From assembly GCF_001578105.1 (NCBI RefSeq), contig NZ_CP014275.1, forward strand, positions 3,352,501 to 3,416,500: a DNA stretch of 64,000 nucleotides, read 5' to 3'. This DNA is from Martelella sp. AD-3. GTDB taxonomy: Bacteria; Pseudomonadota; Alphaproteobacteria; Rhizobiales; Rhizobiaceae. Under the pieces are notes generated by a model. It was given only the letters and a program-made list of their open reading frames with translations, made no database searches and was not told where the DNA came from. Below, piece by piece: positions 1 to 9,707 of the stretch; the stretch's first letter is position 1; each line of letters begins with the position of its first letter. The position numbers were made by a program, and so were the translations under genes.

Positions 1-244
1 CGCGTGCCAAAACCCTGAAGTTCAAACACGTCAATCAGCAAAGCTAATCGGCGGAGGTGAGGTCAACATCGTTCGTCGCGAGAGCGACCGTCGACCCCGT
101 CGGTGATGCGCATATAGGGTGAGCCGACCTTTAAAGTCAACACGCATTCTTCAAAAATCTGAAAAAATCCGACTCTTTCCTCTTTCCAGCGACCGATCCC
201 CCCGGTTTGCTGATATCGGTATGGCGACCAACGGGGAAGCAGAC

Positions 245-1237
245 ATGCGCAATCTCATTACCGACATCGCCGGCATAAGCGTCGGCAACGCCGAGGACCG
301 CAATCTTGCCTCCGGCGTGACGGCCATCGTTTTTGACCGGCCCGTCACCGCTTCGGGACTGTCCCTCGGCGGCGCTCCGGGCAGCCGCGACCAACTGCTG
401 CTCGAACCTGGCCGGACGGTTGCGACCGTCGATGCCTTCGTTCTGGCCGGCGGTTCCGCGTTCGGCCTCGACGCCGCCGGCGGCGTTCAGTCAGGCCTCA
501 GGGCGGACGGGCGCGGCCTGGCGCTCGGCCCTGCCCGAATTCCGATCGTGCCCGGCGCCATCCTTATGGATCTCCTGAACGGCGGCGACAAGAACTGGGG
601 CCTGCACGCGCCCTACCGCGATCTGGGCTATGACGCCTATCGGGCGGCAAAGACCGGGCCTTTTGCCCTCGGCACGGTTGGCGCCGGAGCAGGCGCAACG
701 ACGGTCAACCTCAAGGGGGGACTCGGATCGGCGAGCTCTGAGACCGCTTCGGGTTTCAGGGTCGGCGCGCTTATCGCCGTCAATGCCATGGGCAGCGTGA
801 CGATCGGCAGCGGCCCGCATTTCTGGGCGGCAGCACTTGAAGACGGAGACGAGTTCGGCGGGCTGGGATTGCCGGTTTCGATACCGGATGATGCGTTGCC
901 GATTGCGATAAAGGGCGGGCCGACCACCGCAACGACTCTTGGCGTGGTTGCAACCGATGCCACGCTGACCAAGCAGCAGGCCTACCGCCTGGCGATCATG
1001 GCCCATGACGGTTTTGCCCGCGCAATCCATCCTGCGCACCTGCCCTATGACGGCGACACGGTGTTTGCCGCGGCGACCGGCGAGAAACCGGCGCCCGATG
1101 ATTTCGCCTTGGCCGAGATCTGCCATGAGGCGATGCGGACGATGGCCCGGGCAATAGCCCGAGGGGTCTATGAAGCAGAAACGCTCCCGCATAGGGGAGC
1201 GTTGCCAAGCTGGAGAGACAAATTCAAAACCGGCTGA
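245..1237 (+). CDS. P1 (DmpA/NylC-like) family peptidase
   Basis: About 330 residues, resembling N-terminal-nucleophile aminopeptidases and amidases of the P1 family, which self-cleave to expose a catalytic Ser or Thr. Visible family blocks are VGAGAGATT...KGGLGSAS, GALIAVNAMG, a Thr-rich TTATTLGVVATDA segment near residue 230 that should hold the nucleophile, and YDGDTVFAAATG near the C-terminus. The ATG at 245 is chosen over upstream in-frame starts (119, 221) because it has a purine-rich GGGGAAG ahead and opens on the family's usual N-terminus (RNLITDIAGISVGN). No signal peptide, so probably cytoplasmic; the substrate is unknown. It converges on the efflux operon with a shared hairpin at the junction. 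The last ~16 residues look like an extension beyond the usual end (ARGVYEAE). Confidence 0.9.
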   Translation: MRNLITDIAGISVGNAEDRNLASGVTAIVFDRPVTASGLSLGGAPGSRDQLLLEPGRTVATVDAFVLAGGSAFGLDAAGGVQSGLRADGRGLALGPARIPIVPGAILMDLLNGGDKNWGLHAPYRDLGYDAYRAAKTGPFALGTVGAGAGATTVNLKGGLGSASSETASGFRVGALIAVNAMGSVTIGSGPHFWAAALEDGDEFGGLGLPVSIPDDALPIAIKGGPTTATTLGVVATDATLTKQQAYRLAIMAHDGFARAIHPAHLPYDGDTVFAAATGEKPAPDDFALAEICHEAMRTMARAIARGVYEAETLPHRGALPSWRDKFKTG

Positions 1238-1248
1238 AGGGCCGGTTT
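1227..1248. terminator. bidirectional terminator hairpin
   Basis: Perfect 8-bp inverted repeat (AAACCGGC / GCCGGTTT) with a 6-nt loop. It spans the stop codon of the P1 peptidase and touches the stop of the convergent outer-membrane factor gene, so it can serve both strands. Confidence 0.7.
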
Positions 1249-2644
1249 ACTGGGCCGCGTAACCGCCGCCGATCGCAACATTGAGGGCGACGAAGTCACC
1301 GGCCTGTTGCGCGATCGCGTCGGCAAGGCTGGCCTCGGCATCGGAGACGGCGCGCTGGGCATCGAGCACATCGAGCAGCGAGGTCGCGCCATCGCGGTAG
1401 CTCGAGGTCGAAAGCGCGAGCGCATCGCGGTAGGAAGCGACCGTCGCGCGCAGGGCCGACACCGTTCGCCCGTCGCGGGTGACGACGGCGAGCGCCGTCT
1501 CGACTTCCTGTACGGCCTTGAGCACAGTCTGCTTCCAGGCGAGATAGGCTTGCCGGGCCTGCGATTCCGCGCTCGAGACATTCGCGCGCAGGGCGCCGCC
1601 GTCAAAGATCGGGAGGCTGAGCGTCGGTCCGAAGGACCAGGAGGTCTGACCGGCATTGCCAAGCGAATTGGCAGAAACGCTGGCCTGCAGCGTGCCGCTC
1701 AACGAGATCATCGGATAGAGCTGGGCCTCGGCGACGCCGATCGTGGCGGTCGCCGCGGCGAGATTGCGTTCGGCCTCGCGGATATCCGGCCTGTTGCGGA
1801 TCAGGTCTGCCGGAACGCCGGAGGCAAGCCGCGCATGGGTAACCGGGATGGGCTTGACCTTGTTCATCTGGTCAATCAGGGTCGCGGCCGGCAATCCCAT
1901 CAGCGTCGACAGCGCGTAGACCTGCTGACGATAGGCGGCCTCAAGCTGCGGAATGGTGGAAAGCTGCGCGTTCACCAGACCTTCCGACTGCACAACATCG
2001 AGCCGCGAAGCCGCGCCGGCATCCAGCTGGAACTGGGTCAGGCGCAGCGTCTCGCGGCGGCTCTTCAGGTTGGAGCGCGCGATCGCCAGGCGCTCCTGAT
2101 AGAGACGGGCATTGATGTAGCTGTCGATAAGGCTGGAAATCAGGGTCAGCTTGGCGACGTCGGCGCTGGCATAGGCGGCGTCGAGTTGAGCCATGGCCGC
2201 TTCGCCGGAACGCTGATAGAGGCCGAAAAGGTCGAGAACCCAGGAAATCGGCACCGAACCGCCGAATGTGTTCGAGGTCTTGCGCGCCTGCGCGGAGGCC
2301 CCGTCACCGCCTGCGCCGGCGCCGGTGTCATAGGCCTGAAGATTGACCTGCGGGAAGGCGCCGGCCGTCGAGGTGACGACATTGGCCTCCGCCTGCACGA
2401 TCGCCTCCAGTGCCTGCAGCACCGACAGGTTCTGCGCCATGCCGGCCTCGACATAGGAATTCAGCAGCGGATCGTTGAAGCTCTTCCACCAGGCGACATC
2501 AGTAACGTCGCCGACGCTCTGGCTGCTGCCTTCGGAAAACTTGTCCGGCAAGGCTGTTGCCGGCGCCACATAGTCCGGACCGACGGCACAGCCGGCCAGA
2601 AGCAGCAGCAAAAGCGGAACGGGGGTAACGCGGCTCAACACCAT
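1247..2644 (-). CDS. RND efflux outer-membrane lipoprotein (OprM/NodT family)
   Basis: 465 residues, the usual size for a TolC-like outer-membrane factor. The N-terminus is a lipoprotein signal with lipobox LLAGC (Cys about 19) followed by AVGPDYVAP, the characteristic start of the OprM/NodT group. Two repeated helical halves, with conserved RPDIREAERNLAAATA and SLPIFDGGALRANV segments, match the two-fold repeat of the family. It is last in the adaptor-pump-outer membrane factor series, 99 bp after the pump gene, and would provide the outer-membrane exit duct of a tripartite drug or solvent efflux complex. Confidence 0.95.
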   Translation of the reverse strand: MVLSRVTPVPLLLLLLAGCAVGPDYVAPATALPDKFSEGSSQSVGDVTDVAWWKSFNDPLLNSYVEAGMAQNLSVLQALEAIVQAEANVVTSTAGAFPQVNLQAYDTGAGAGGDGASAQARKTSNTFGGSVPISWVLDLFGLYQRSGEAAMAQLDAAYASADVAKLTLISSLIDSYINARLYQERLAIARSNLKSRRETLRLTQFQLDAGAASRLDVVQSEGLVNAQLSTIPQLEAAYRQQVYALSTLMGLPAATLIDQMNKVKPIPVTHARLASGVPADLIRNRPDIREAERNLAAATATIGVAEAQLYPMISLSGTLQASVSANSLGNAGQTSWSFGPTLSLPIFDGGALRANVSSAESQARQAYLAWKQTVLKAVQEVETALAVVTRDGRTVSALRATVASYRDALALSTSSYRDGATSLLDVLDAQRAVSDAEASLADAIAQQAGDFVALNVAIGGGYAAQ

Positions 2645-2743
2645 GGTCTCAATCCTGTCATCTCGGCAAGCCCGAACCCGGGCCGCCTACCCTTACTGTT
2701 TTAGACGCCGGCGCGAGGCCGGCGCAATATCGTTAATTTTCTT

Positions 2744-5700
2744 TTAAACGATCTGTTGCTCTTCTGCCGATTTGTCTTCCTTCTTGCCGATGCCCATGAC
2801 GCGGCAAACGGCGACGAAGAAGGACGGCACGAAGAAGATGCCCAAGGTCGTTGCCGCCAGCATGCCGCCGAAGACGGCGATGCCGATGGCGTTCTGTGCG
2901 GCTGAGCCCGCTCCGGTCGCCAGCACCAGCGGCGTGACGCCGAGGATGAAGGCGAGCGAGGTCATGATGATCGGTCGCAGACGCATCCGCGCCGCATGGA
3001 TGGCCGCATCAAACAGCGAGTCGCCCTTCTCGCTCTGCTCCCGAGCGAACTCGACAATCAGGATCGCATTCTTCGCCGCAAGGCCCATCGTCGTCAGCAG
3101 ACCGACCTTGAAGTAGATGTCGTTGTCCTGACCGTCGAGGTTGGCCGCAACGACCGCGCCGAGAATACCGACGGGGACCGCCAGAATGACCGAGAACGGA
3201 ATGCTCCAGCTCTCGTAGAGTGCGGCAAGGCAAAGGAACACGAAGACGATCGAGACGATATAGAGATACGCCGCCTCATTGCCCGAGATCACCTGCTGCA
3301 ACGACATATCCGTCCAGGCGACGGTGAAGCCGCCCGGCGCCGACTCGACCATGGAGACAAGCTGGTTCATCGCCTCGCCCGAGCTGAAGCCCGGGTTGGT
3401 CGAGCCCTGGATATCGACGGCAGTGTTGCCGTTATAGTGCGACAGCGACGGTGCGCCGGTGGTCCAGTCGATATCGGTAAAGGCCGAGAATGGCACCATA
3501 TCGCCGCTCGAATTGCGGGCATACCATTTGTAGATATCCTCTGGCTGCATGCGATAGGGCGCATCGCCCTGCACGTAAACCTTCTTTACTTTGTCGTTCA
3601 GGGTGAAGTTGTTGATATTCGTGCCGGCATAGATCGTCGAAAGCATGCCGGTCGCCTCCGCGATGCTGACGCCATAGGCGCCGGCGCGCTGCTCGTCGAT
3701 ATCGATGAGCATCTGCGTCTCGTTCGGCAAGGTATCCGTGCGAACCTGCGCGGCGATGCCGCCGCCATTCATCTGCTGGATGATGCGCTGGGTCGTGGCG
3801 AGCGTTGCCGCCTGTCCCTGGTTGCCGCTGTCGACCACGTAGCCGGTCCAGCCGGTCGACTGGCCGAGACCCGGAATTGCCGGCGGCTGGACGACATAGA
3901 CCTGAGCATCGCGGACATGCGTGTAGAAGAAGCCATTTGCACGCTGGGCCACCGACGCGGCCGTCAGTGTTTCCGTGGTGCGGTCCTCGAAGGGCTTCAG
4001 TTCGATGAAGCTCATCGCGTAGTTCTGGCCCTGCCCGGCGAAAGAGAAGCCGAGCACGTTGAAGACGGCCTCGACCGCGTCCTTCTCTTCGTTCCGGAAG
4101 TAACTCGCAACCTGGTCGCTGACCGCCTGGGTACGTTCCGTGGTCGCCCCCGTCGGCAGGTTGATGATCACGAAGAGCGACCCCTGGTCCTCATCCGGCA
4201 GGAAGGATTCCGGGAGCTGCATGAAGTAGTGATAGACGCCGAAGAGAAGCACGGCGAAGACCGCGAAGACGATCAGCGGGATTTTCAGCAGGAAGCCGAC
4301 GGCGCGCGTATAGCCGTCGGTGACGCTGTTGAAGCCGCGGTTGAACATGCCGGAAAGACCACGATCCTTTTTGGTCGGGTCGACCGGCTTCAGCATGGTC
4401 GCGCAGAGCGCCGGCGTGAAGATCATCGCCACAAGCACGGAGAGGATCATCGCGGCAACAATCGAGATCGAGAACTGGCGATAGATGATGCCGGTGGAGC
4501 CGCCGATGAAGGCCATCGGAATGAACACGGCCGTCAGCACCATCACGATGCCGATCAGAGCGCCGGAAATCTCGCCCATCGATTTCTGGGTCGCCTCCTT
4601 CGGCGGAAGCCCGTCTTCGTGCATGATGCGCTCGACGTTCTCCACCACGACGATGGCGTCATCCACCAGAAGCCCGATCGCCAGCACCATGGCGAACATG
4701 GTCAGCGTGTTGATCGAGAAGCCGGCAAAGGCGAGCACGCCGAAGGCGCCGAGAAGCACGACCGGCACGACAAGCGTGGCGATCAGCGTCGCCCTCAGGT
4801 TCTGCAGGAAGACCAGCAGAACAACGAAGACGAGCACGATCGCCTCGAACAGCGTATGCACCACCTGCTCGATCGACAGCTTGACGAAGGGAGTCGTGTC
4901 ATAAGGATAGATGATGTCGACGCCTTCCGGCAGGGTCGGTTTGATCGAGTTCATGAAATCGGTCACGCGCGCGGACGTCTGGACGGCATTGGCGCCGTTG
5001 GCGAGTTCGATGGCGAAACCGGCAGCGGGAAGCCCGTTGTAGAACGTGCTGAACTGATAGTAGCGCTGGCCGAGTTCGACCCGCCCGACATCGGAGATCG
5101 TCACCGTCGCACCGTTTTCGGTGGTGCGCAGGATGATGTTCTCGAATTCGGTGACGTTTTCGAGCTGGCTCGAGGACACCGCCGTGATACTGAGCTGCTG
5201 TCCCTTGACCACGGGATTGTCGCCCACATCGCCGACGGCGACCTGCTGGTTCTGCGCCTGAATGGCGTTGGAAACGTCGGAAACCGTAAGATTGTACTGG
5301 TTAAGCTTGTAGGGATCGAGCCAGATGCGCATGGCGTAGGGCGTGTAGAAGCCCTGCACGCTGCCGACGCCGTCAAGGCGCGAAATCGGGTCGTTGATCG
5401 TGCTGTCGATGATGTTGCCGAGATCGGCGGCGGAGTAGTTGCCGCTTTCATCCGTCAGCGCCACGACCATGAGGAAGCTCGAGGAGGAGCGGTTGACCGT
5501 GATGCCGAGGCTGCGGACGATGTCCGGCAACTGTGGCTGCACCAGTTGCAGCTTGTTCTGCACCTCCACCTGGGCGATTTCCGGATCGATGCTCGGGCCG
5601 AAGATGACCGAAATCTGAGACAGGCCGGGGCTGGAGTTCGACGTCAGGTAGAGCATGTCATCGAAGCCGGAAAGCCCGTCCTCGATGACATTCGTCACCG

Positions 5701-5878
5701 TCGTCTCGACCGTCCTGGCGCTTGCGCCCGGGAAGGATGCCTGAAGGGAAATGGTCGTCGGCGCAATCTGCGGATACTGGGAGATCGGCAGCTGCGAGAT
5801 ACCGAGACCGCCGATCAGCATGATCACGATTGCGATCACCCAGGCGAAAACCGGTCTGTTGATGAAGAAATTAGCCAT
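2744..5878 (-). CDS. RND efflux pump, inner-membrane permease (HAE-1/AcrB-like)
   Basis: 1044 residues, full length for the hydrophobe/amphiphile efflux-1 family. It starts with the canonical MANFFINRPVFAWVIAIVIM first membrane segment. The proton-relay residues are present: the Asp-Asp pair in GLLVDDAIVVVENVER (TM4) and the Lys in GLAAKNAILIVEFA (TM10). Two large periplasmic porter domains and 12 membrane segments are expected. It lies between the adaptor (48 bp upstream) and outer-membrane factor genes. The substrate range cannot be read from sequence. Confidence 0.97.
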   Translation of the reverse strand: MANFFINRPVFAWVIAIVIMLIGGLGISQLPISQYPQIAPTTISLQASFPGASARTVETTVTNVIEDGLSGFDDMLYLTSNSSPGLSQISVIFGPSIDPEIAQVEVQNKLQLVQPQLPDIVRSLGITVNRSSSSFLMVVALTDESGNYSAADLGNIIDSTINDPISRLDGVGSVQGFYTPYAMRIWLDPYKLNQYNLTVSDVSNAIQAQNQQVAVGDVGDNPVVKGQQLSITAVSSSQLENVTEFENIILRTTENGATVTISDVGRVELGQRYYQFSTFYNGLPAAGFAIELANGANAVQTSARVTDFMNSIKPTLPEGVDIIYPYDTTPFVKLSIEQVVHTLFEAIVLVFVVLLVFLQNLRATLIATLVVPVVLLGAFGVLAFAGFSINTLTMFAMVLAIGLLVDDAIVVVENVERIMHEDGLPPKEATQKSMGEISGALIGIVMVLTAVFIPMAFIGGSTGIIYRQFSISIVAAMILSVLVAMIFTPALCATMLKPVDPTKKDRGLSGMFNRGFNSVTDGYTRAVGFLLKIPLIVFAVFAVLLFGVYHYFMQLPESFLPDEDQGSLFVIINLPTGATTERTQAVSDQVASYFRNEEKDAVEAVFNVLGFSFAGQGQNYAMSFIELKPFEDRTTETLTAASVAQRANGFFYTHVRDAQVYVVQPPAIPGLGQSTGWTGYVVDSGNQGQAATLATTQRIIQQMNGGGIAAQVRTDTLPNETQMLIDIDEQRAGAYGVSIAEATGMLSTIYAGTNINNFTLNDKVKKVYVQGDAPYRMQPEDIYKWYARNSSGDMVPFSAFTDIDWTTGAPSLSHYNGNTAVDIQGSTNPGFSSGEAMNQLVSMVESAPGGFTVAWTDMSLQQVISGNEAAYLYIVSIVFVFLCLAALYESWSIPFSVILAVPVGILGAVVAANLDGQDNDIYFKVGLLTTMGLAAKNAILIVEFAREQSEKGDSLFDAAIHAARMRLRPIIMTSLAFILGVTPLVLATGAGSAAQNAIGIAVFGGMLAATTLGIFFVPSFFVAVCRVMGIGKKEDKSAEEQQIV

Positions 5879-5926
5879 TCAATATTCCTCGAGCGCTTGG
5901 GTTCTAGGGCCTGAACACCTTCACGC

Positions 5927-7174
5927 TCAGCCGTTTCCGCCTGATGACGATGAGCCCGACGCGCCGCCGCCCGAGCCTGATCCGGAGGACGAACCGGAGT
6001 CCGAATTCGCATCGACCACGACGCCGTCCTCGTTGATCTTGACCGGCACAGGCGTGACATCGGTGATGCCGCCCACCAGACGCTGGAAGCCATCGACGAT
6101 CAGGCGGTCGCCGTCCGACACCTTGTCGGTCACCAGCCAGGAGTCGTTGGATACCCGTACATTCTGGAACACGCGCGTCTCGACCTTGTTGTCGTTCGTG
6201 ACGAACATCGCCGAGACCTTGCCGCCGGCCTCGATCTGGGCTGCAAGCTGGGGAATGAGATAGCCTTCTTCCTCGGCCACGGTCAGCGTTGCGCGCACGA
6301 ACATGCCGGGAAGCAGGACGTTGTCGGGGTTGTCGAACACGGCGCGCAGATTGACCGTGCCGGTCGATTCGTTCACCGTCCGCTCGGAGACGTCGAGATG
6401 ACCGGCGACCGAATAGTCGCTGCCGTCGTCGAGCTTGACGACAACCTTCACGCTCGAAAGGTCCTGCTCGCTCTTGAAGTCCGGATACTTCCCGGAAGCG
6501 CTCAGCACCTGGGCGGCCGACTCGTACATGTCGACATAGATCGGATCGAGCTGGTTGAGACTGACGAGCGGCGTGGATGACGACGGCGAAGCAAGGTTGC
6601 CGATCGAAATATTGGAGACGCCCAGGACGCCTTCGAACGGCGCGGTGATGTCGGTGTGGCCGAGGTTGATCTCGGCCGTCTTCACTGAAGCCTTGGCTGA
6701 TTCGACATCGGCCAGCGCCTGCTCGTAGGCGGTCCGCGCGTCGGTCAGCTGGATTTCGGTAGCGCCCTGGTTGACGATGCGCTTGTAGCGCTCGTAATTG
6801 GCCTCGAGGCCCGGCACGGTTGCATTCGCCTTGTCAAGCGAGGCCTGCGCCAGGGCCAGATTGGCCTCGTAGGTATCCTGCTCGATCTGGTAGAGAAGGT
6901 CTCCCTGCTGGACGAAGGCGCCGTCCTTGAAGGCCTTTTCGGTAATGATGCCACTGACTTGCGGCCGGATTTCGGCAGACCGGTAGGCGACCGCGCGCGC
7001 CGGAAGCGTCGTGGTGATCGGCACGGACTGCTTTTCAAGCGTGATCACGCCCACCTGGGGCGGCGGCATCTGCATGCCGCCTTGTTGTTGCTTACCGTCA
7101 TCACTGCAAGCGCTGAGCGCCATTGCAAGAACACTAAGAGCGGCAATTGGAAGCTTGCGCGACAGCATGGGCAC
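5927..7174 (-). CDS. RND efflux periplasmic adaptor subunit (AcrA-like)
   Basis: 415 residues. The N-terminus has a lipoprotein signal (ALSAC, Cys about 23). A lipoyl/hairpin region follows (IRPQVSGIITEKAFKDGAFVQQGDLLYQIE), then the second lipoyl half (GHTDITAPFEGVLGVSNISIGNL) and beta-barrel and membrane-proximal domains. It bridges pump and outer-membrane factor. The last ~25 residues are almost entirely Ser and Gly, a low-complexity tail unusual for this family. First gene of the efflux operon, preceded by a purine-rich GGATAGG and by a palindrome that is a good candidate TetR operator. Confidence 0.95.
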   Translation of the reverse strand: MPMLSRKLPIAALSVLAMALSACSDDGKQQQGGMQMPPPQVGVITLEKQSVPITTTLPARAVAYRSAEIRPQVSGIITEKAFKDGAFVQQGDLLYQIEQDTYEANLALAQASLDKANATVPGLEANYERYKRIVNQGATEIQLTDARTAYEQALADVESAKASVKTAEINLGHTDITAPFEGVLGVSNISIGNLASPSSSTPLVSLNQLDPIYVDMYESAAQVLSASGKYPDFKSEQDLSSVKVVVKLDDGSDYSVAGHLDVSERTVNESTGTVNLRAVFDNPDNVLLPGMFVRATLTVAEEEGYLIPQLAAQIEAGGKVSAMFVTNDNKVETRVFQNVRVSNDSWLVTDKVSDGDRLIVDGFQRLVGGITDVTPVPVKINEDGVVVDANSDSGSSSGSGSGGGASGSSSSGGNG

Positions 7175-7302
7175 CTATCCAGAAATGAAAATCAATCAAT
7201 GGCCATGTTCTTAACACAATCCCGACAGAGCAGAAACTCAATATCTCACGTGTCGGCGATTGCGGCAGAAGCTCGCCACAACGCTGAAAACGAATCTCAT
7301 TG

Positions 7303-7326
7303 GTGACGTATCGCAGATAACGTCAC
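7303..7326. promoter_or_regulatory. candidate TetR operator upstream of efflux operon
   Basis: Inverted repeat with 7-bp perfect arms GTGACGT (7303-7309) and ACGTCAC (7320-7326). Symmetry extends inward (ATC / GAT) with one base of asymmetry. It lies in the only intergenic gap of the tetR-efflux region, about 130 bp before the adaptor start, and its right arm overlaps the stop codon of tetR. Assignment to this TetR protein is inferred from position and symmetry. Confidence 0.55.
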
Positions 7327-7925
7327 TTTACAACGCGATTTTTCAACCCCCCATCGACAAGGGCGACGATCAACTGCGTTTTATCAGCCAGTGTTGCGGG
7401 ATCGGCACATGCGATCATGCGGGGGTTCAGGACGCAGCCCAGCATGTCGACGATCGCGGCGGCATCGAGCGCAGGATCGCCCGGTCCGTAAATCCCCTCC
7501 TCCATGCCTTCGGCGATCAACGAGCAGAGCTTGTCTTCCACAAGACGGCGATAGATCCGGCCACCCTTTTCCGGGTCCTCGAGCACCAGCGGGATCATCT
7601 CGAACAGGTACTGGTTCTCCCGCTTGTCGCGCACATGTTCGCGCGAAAGCCGGGAGAGAAAGATTGTCAGCCGCCGGTCCGGCGGGTCTGAAAGATCCTC
7701 GATCGAGCAGCGCTCGGCGAGACGGCGGGCATGCCGATAGGCTATGGCGCGCCCGAGCGTCAGCTTGCTGCGGAAATGCTTGAAGACATTTGCCGGCGAC
7801 ATGCCGAGCTCGCCCGCGATATCGGCGATCGAAACCGCACTGTACCCGCGCGCGCGAAACAGGCGTTCGGCCGTTTCGAGGATGGCCTCACGCGTTTCTT
7901 CTGCCGATCGCCGCGGTCTGCGCAT
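7323..7925 (-). CDS. TetR/AcrR-family transcriptional regulator
   Basis: About 200 residues with an N-terminal TetR helix-turn-helix (ILETAERLFRARGYSAVSIADIAGELGMSPANVFKHF) and a helical ligand-binding C-terminal domain I cannot assign to a ligand. The ATG at 7925 overlaps the purC stop (TGATG), so translation is probably coupled; an in-frame GTG lies one codon upstream. It is encoded on the same strand as and just before the efflux operon, so it probably represses that operon. Read-through from purC could feed both. Confidence 0.92.
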   Translation of the reverse strand: MRRPRRSAEETREAILETAERLFRARGYSAVSIADIAGELGMSPANVFKHFRSKLTLGRAIAYRHARRLAERCSIEDLSDPPDRRLTIFLSRLSREHVRDKRENQYLFEMIPLVLEDPEKGGRIYRRLVEDKLCSLIAEGMEEGIYGPGDPALDAAAIVDMLGCVLNPRMIACADPATLADKTQLIVALVDGGLKNRVVK

Positions 7926-8890
7926 CACGCCTCTCCCCAGGAAGCCTCCGGATAGTAGGCGGCGAGATTGGCGCGCACCCGATCCTTGACGCTTGCTCCG
8001 CCTTCATCCGGCACGAACGGCTTGCCCGTGATCATCTCGAACGCCTGGGCATAAACGCCGGAGGCCGCCTCGATGACTTCGCGCGGGATTTCAGGGATGG
8101 GGTCGGAATAGGGATCGCAGCGCTCGACGACCCAGGAACGGATGAAATCCTTGTCGAAGCTTTCCGGCCGCTTTCCGGCTTCAAACCGCGCCTGATAGCT
8201 GTCTGCCATCCAGTAACGGCTCGAATCAGGCGTGTGGATCTCGTCGGCAAGCAGGAGATTGCCGTCAGCATCGATGCCGAACTCGTACTTCGTATCGGCA
8301 AGGATCAACCCCCGTCGCGCGGCCATCTCCTGGCCACGGGCAAACAGCGCCAGCGCCTTTTCCGAGACCTCGTCCCAGCGCGCCCTCGTCAGGAGACCGC
8401 GTCCGATGATCTCGTCGGCCGTCAGCGGCTCGTCATGGCCGCCGTCGAATGCCTTGCTGGTCGGCGTGATGATGGCCTCCGGCAGCGCTTCGTTATCGCG
8501 CATGCCATCGGCAAAATCGAAGCCGTAAATCCGGCGCTCGCCGCGCTTGTAGCGGGTCAGGAGCGAAGTGTCGGTGGCGCCCGCGAGATAGCCGCGCACG
8601 ATGATCTCGACCGGCAGGATATCGAGTCGCTTGCCGACGACGACGTTCGGATCCGGATAGGCGACAACGTGATTCTCGGCGATATCGGCGGTTGCATCGA
8701 ACCAGAAGCGTGCGATCTGCGTCAGGATCGCCCCCTTGTGCGGAATGGAGGCCAGGACCCGGTCGAAGGCGCTGATTCGGTCGGTGGTGATGATGATCCG
8801 GCGCCCGTCCGGCAGGTCGTAGTTTTCCCTCACCTTGCCGCGGTAATAATTCGGCAATTCCGGGAAAAAGGCTTCATCGAGAATGCGCAA
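7925..8890 (-). CDS. purC: phosphoribosylaminoimidazole-succinocarboxamide synthase (long form)
   Basis: Makes SAICAR from CAIR, aspartate and ATP in purine biosynthesis (cytoplasm). The 321 residues are typical of the long PurC seen in alphaproteobacteria rather than the ~240-residue form. Motifs visible are [37 protein letters not shown] and [13 protein letters not shown]. The start is a TTG at 8890 with AAGGA about 9 nt ahead; no ATG fits the conserved N-terminus [13 protein letters not shown]. It is oddly coupled to a tetR gene by a 1-nt stop/start overlap. Confidence 0.95.
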   Translation of the reverse strand: MRILDEAFFPELPNYYRGKVRENYDLPDGRRIIITTDRISAFDRVLASIPHKGAILTQIARFWFDATADIAENHVVAYPDPNVVVGKRLDILPVEIIVRGYLAGATDTSLLTRYKRGERRIYGFDFADGMRDNEALPEAIITPTSKAFDGGHDEPLTADEIIGRGLLTRARWDEVSEKALALFARGQEMAARRGLILADTKYEFGIDADGNLLLADEIHTPDSSRYWMADSYQARFEAGKRPESFDKDFIRSWVVERCDPYSDPIPEIPREVIEAASGVYAQAFEMITGKPFVPDEGGASVKDRVRANLAAYYPEASWGEA

Positions 8891-9040
8891 GAATATCGTC
8901 CTTCAGTCCTGGCGGCGGCCCTTTAGCCTCAATGCGGATTGTTGCCAAACCGCTCCGCTCTCATTACAGATTGTTAACCTTATCGGCAATCATCTTGAAC
9001 GGTGAACGCGCGGCCGGCGTTCCAGGTTTCGACGGTTCTC

Positions 9041-9691
9041 ATGGATTTCATTCCCTCCCTCCCCGTGCTTCTCGCCTTTGCGGCGGCAACCCTGCTCCTG
9101 GCGCTCACCCCTGGACCCGACATGACGCTGTCGATCAACAAGGCGCTGAAGGAAGGCCGGGTCGCGGGCCTTGCCGTGCTGATCGGCACCAATCTCGGCC
9201 TTTGCGTGCACACAATGCTTGTCGCCTTCGGCGTCTCCGCCCTGATCGTCGCCTCGCCGACGGCCTTCATGATCCTGAAGACCGGCGGCGCGGCCTATCT
9301 GTTCTGGATCGCAGTGATGGCGATCCGCAAGGGCAGCAATTTCGTGCTGGAGGCGGAAGCGAGAACGGAGCGCCGGCGGGGACGCGTGCGAGCGGCAATC
9401 GCAAGCGGCTTCTGGGTGAACCTGCTGAACCCGAAGATCATCATCTTCTTCATGACCTTCCTGCCGCAGTTCGTGGAAGCTGGCGATCCGAACGTCACCG
9501 GAAAGCTGATTTTCCTCGGTTTCACCTTCATCGCCGTGGCGCTTCTGCCGACGATCGCCATCGTCGTCGCCGCCGACCGCCTCTCCGGCTGGCTGATGGC
9601 TCACAAACGCGTGCTGCGCGCCATAGACTATCTGTTCGCCGGCGTGTTTTCGCTGTTCGCGGTGAAAATATTGCTCACGCATGGGCGATGA
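9041..9691 (+). CDS. LysE/RhtB-family amino-acid exporter
   Basis: 216 residues with about six hydrophobic segments and the family block ALTPGPDMTLSINKALKEGRVAGL near the N-terminus, plus SGFWVNLLNPKIIIFF in the middle. Exports amino acids or homoserine-lactone-like compounds across the inner membrane; substrate unknown. The ATG at 9041 gives the normal length, while the upstream in-frame GTG at 9002 would add 13 residues that do not look like family sequence. Divergent from purC. Confidence 0.9.
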   Translation: MDFIPSLPVLLAFAAATLLLALTPGPDMTLSINKALKEGRVAGLAVLIGTNLGLCVHTMLVAFGVSALIVASPTAFMILKTGGAAYLFWIAVMAIRKGSNFVLEAEARTERRRGRVRAAIASGFWVNLLNPKIIIFFMTFLPQFVEAGDPNVTGKLIFLGFTFIAVALLPTIAIVVAADRLSGWLMAHKRVLRAIDYLFAGVFSLFAVKILLTHGR

Positions 9692-9707
9692 AATAAGATC
9701 GACAGCC

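Noticed and set aside
3..47. Possible C-terminal end of a gene entering from the left (RAKTLKFKHVNQQS)
   Set aside because: Only 14 codons visible with no family signal; cannot be told from chance.
1180..1203. 9-bp perfect hairpin AACGCTCCC / GGGAGCGTT
   Set aside because: Inside the P1 peptidase coding region, 30 codons or fewer from its end; the hairpin over the stop codons explains termination better. It might hint at a C-terminal extension through an old terminator, but I cannot support that.
1307..2704. 465-codon open frame on the plus strand
   Set aside because: Mirror of the outer-membrane factor gene; no plausible protein.
2706..2724. GCCGGC hairpin between the RND pump and outer-membrane factor
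   Set aside because: Short self-palindromic GC repeat without a T-run; the genes are most likely one operon.
2996..5914. 972-codon open frame on the plus strand
   Set aside because: Lies antisense to the RND pump; composition (Arg/Asp/His/Val-rich, no domain) is typical of a GC-bias shadow frame.
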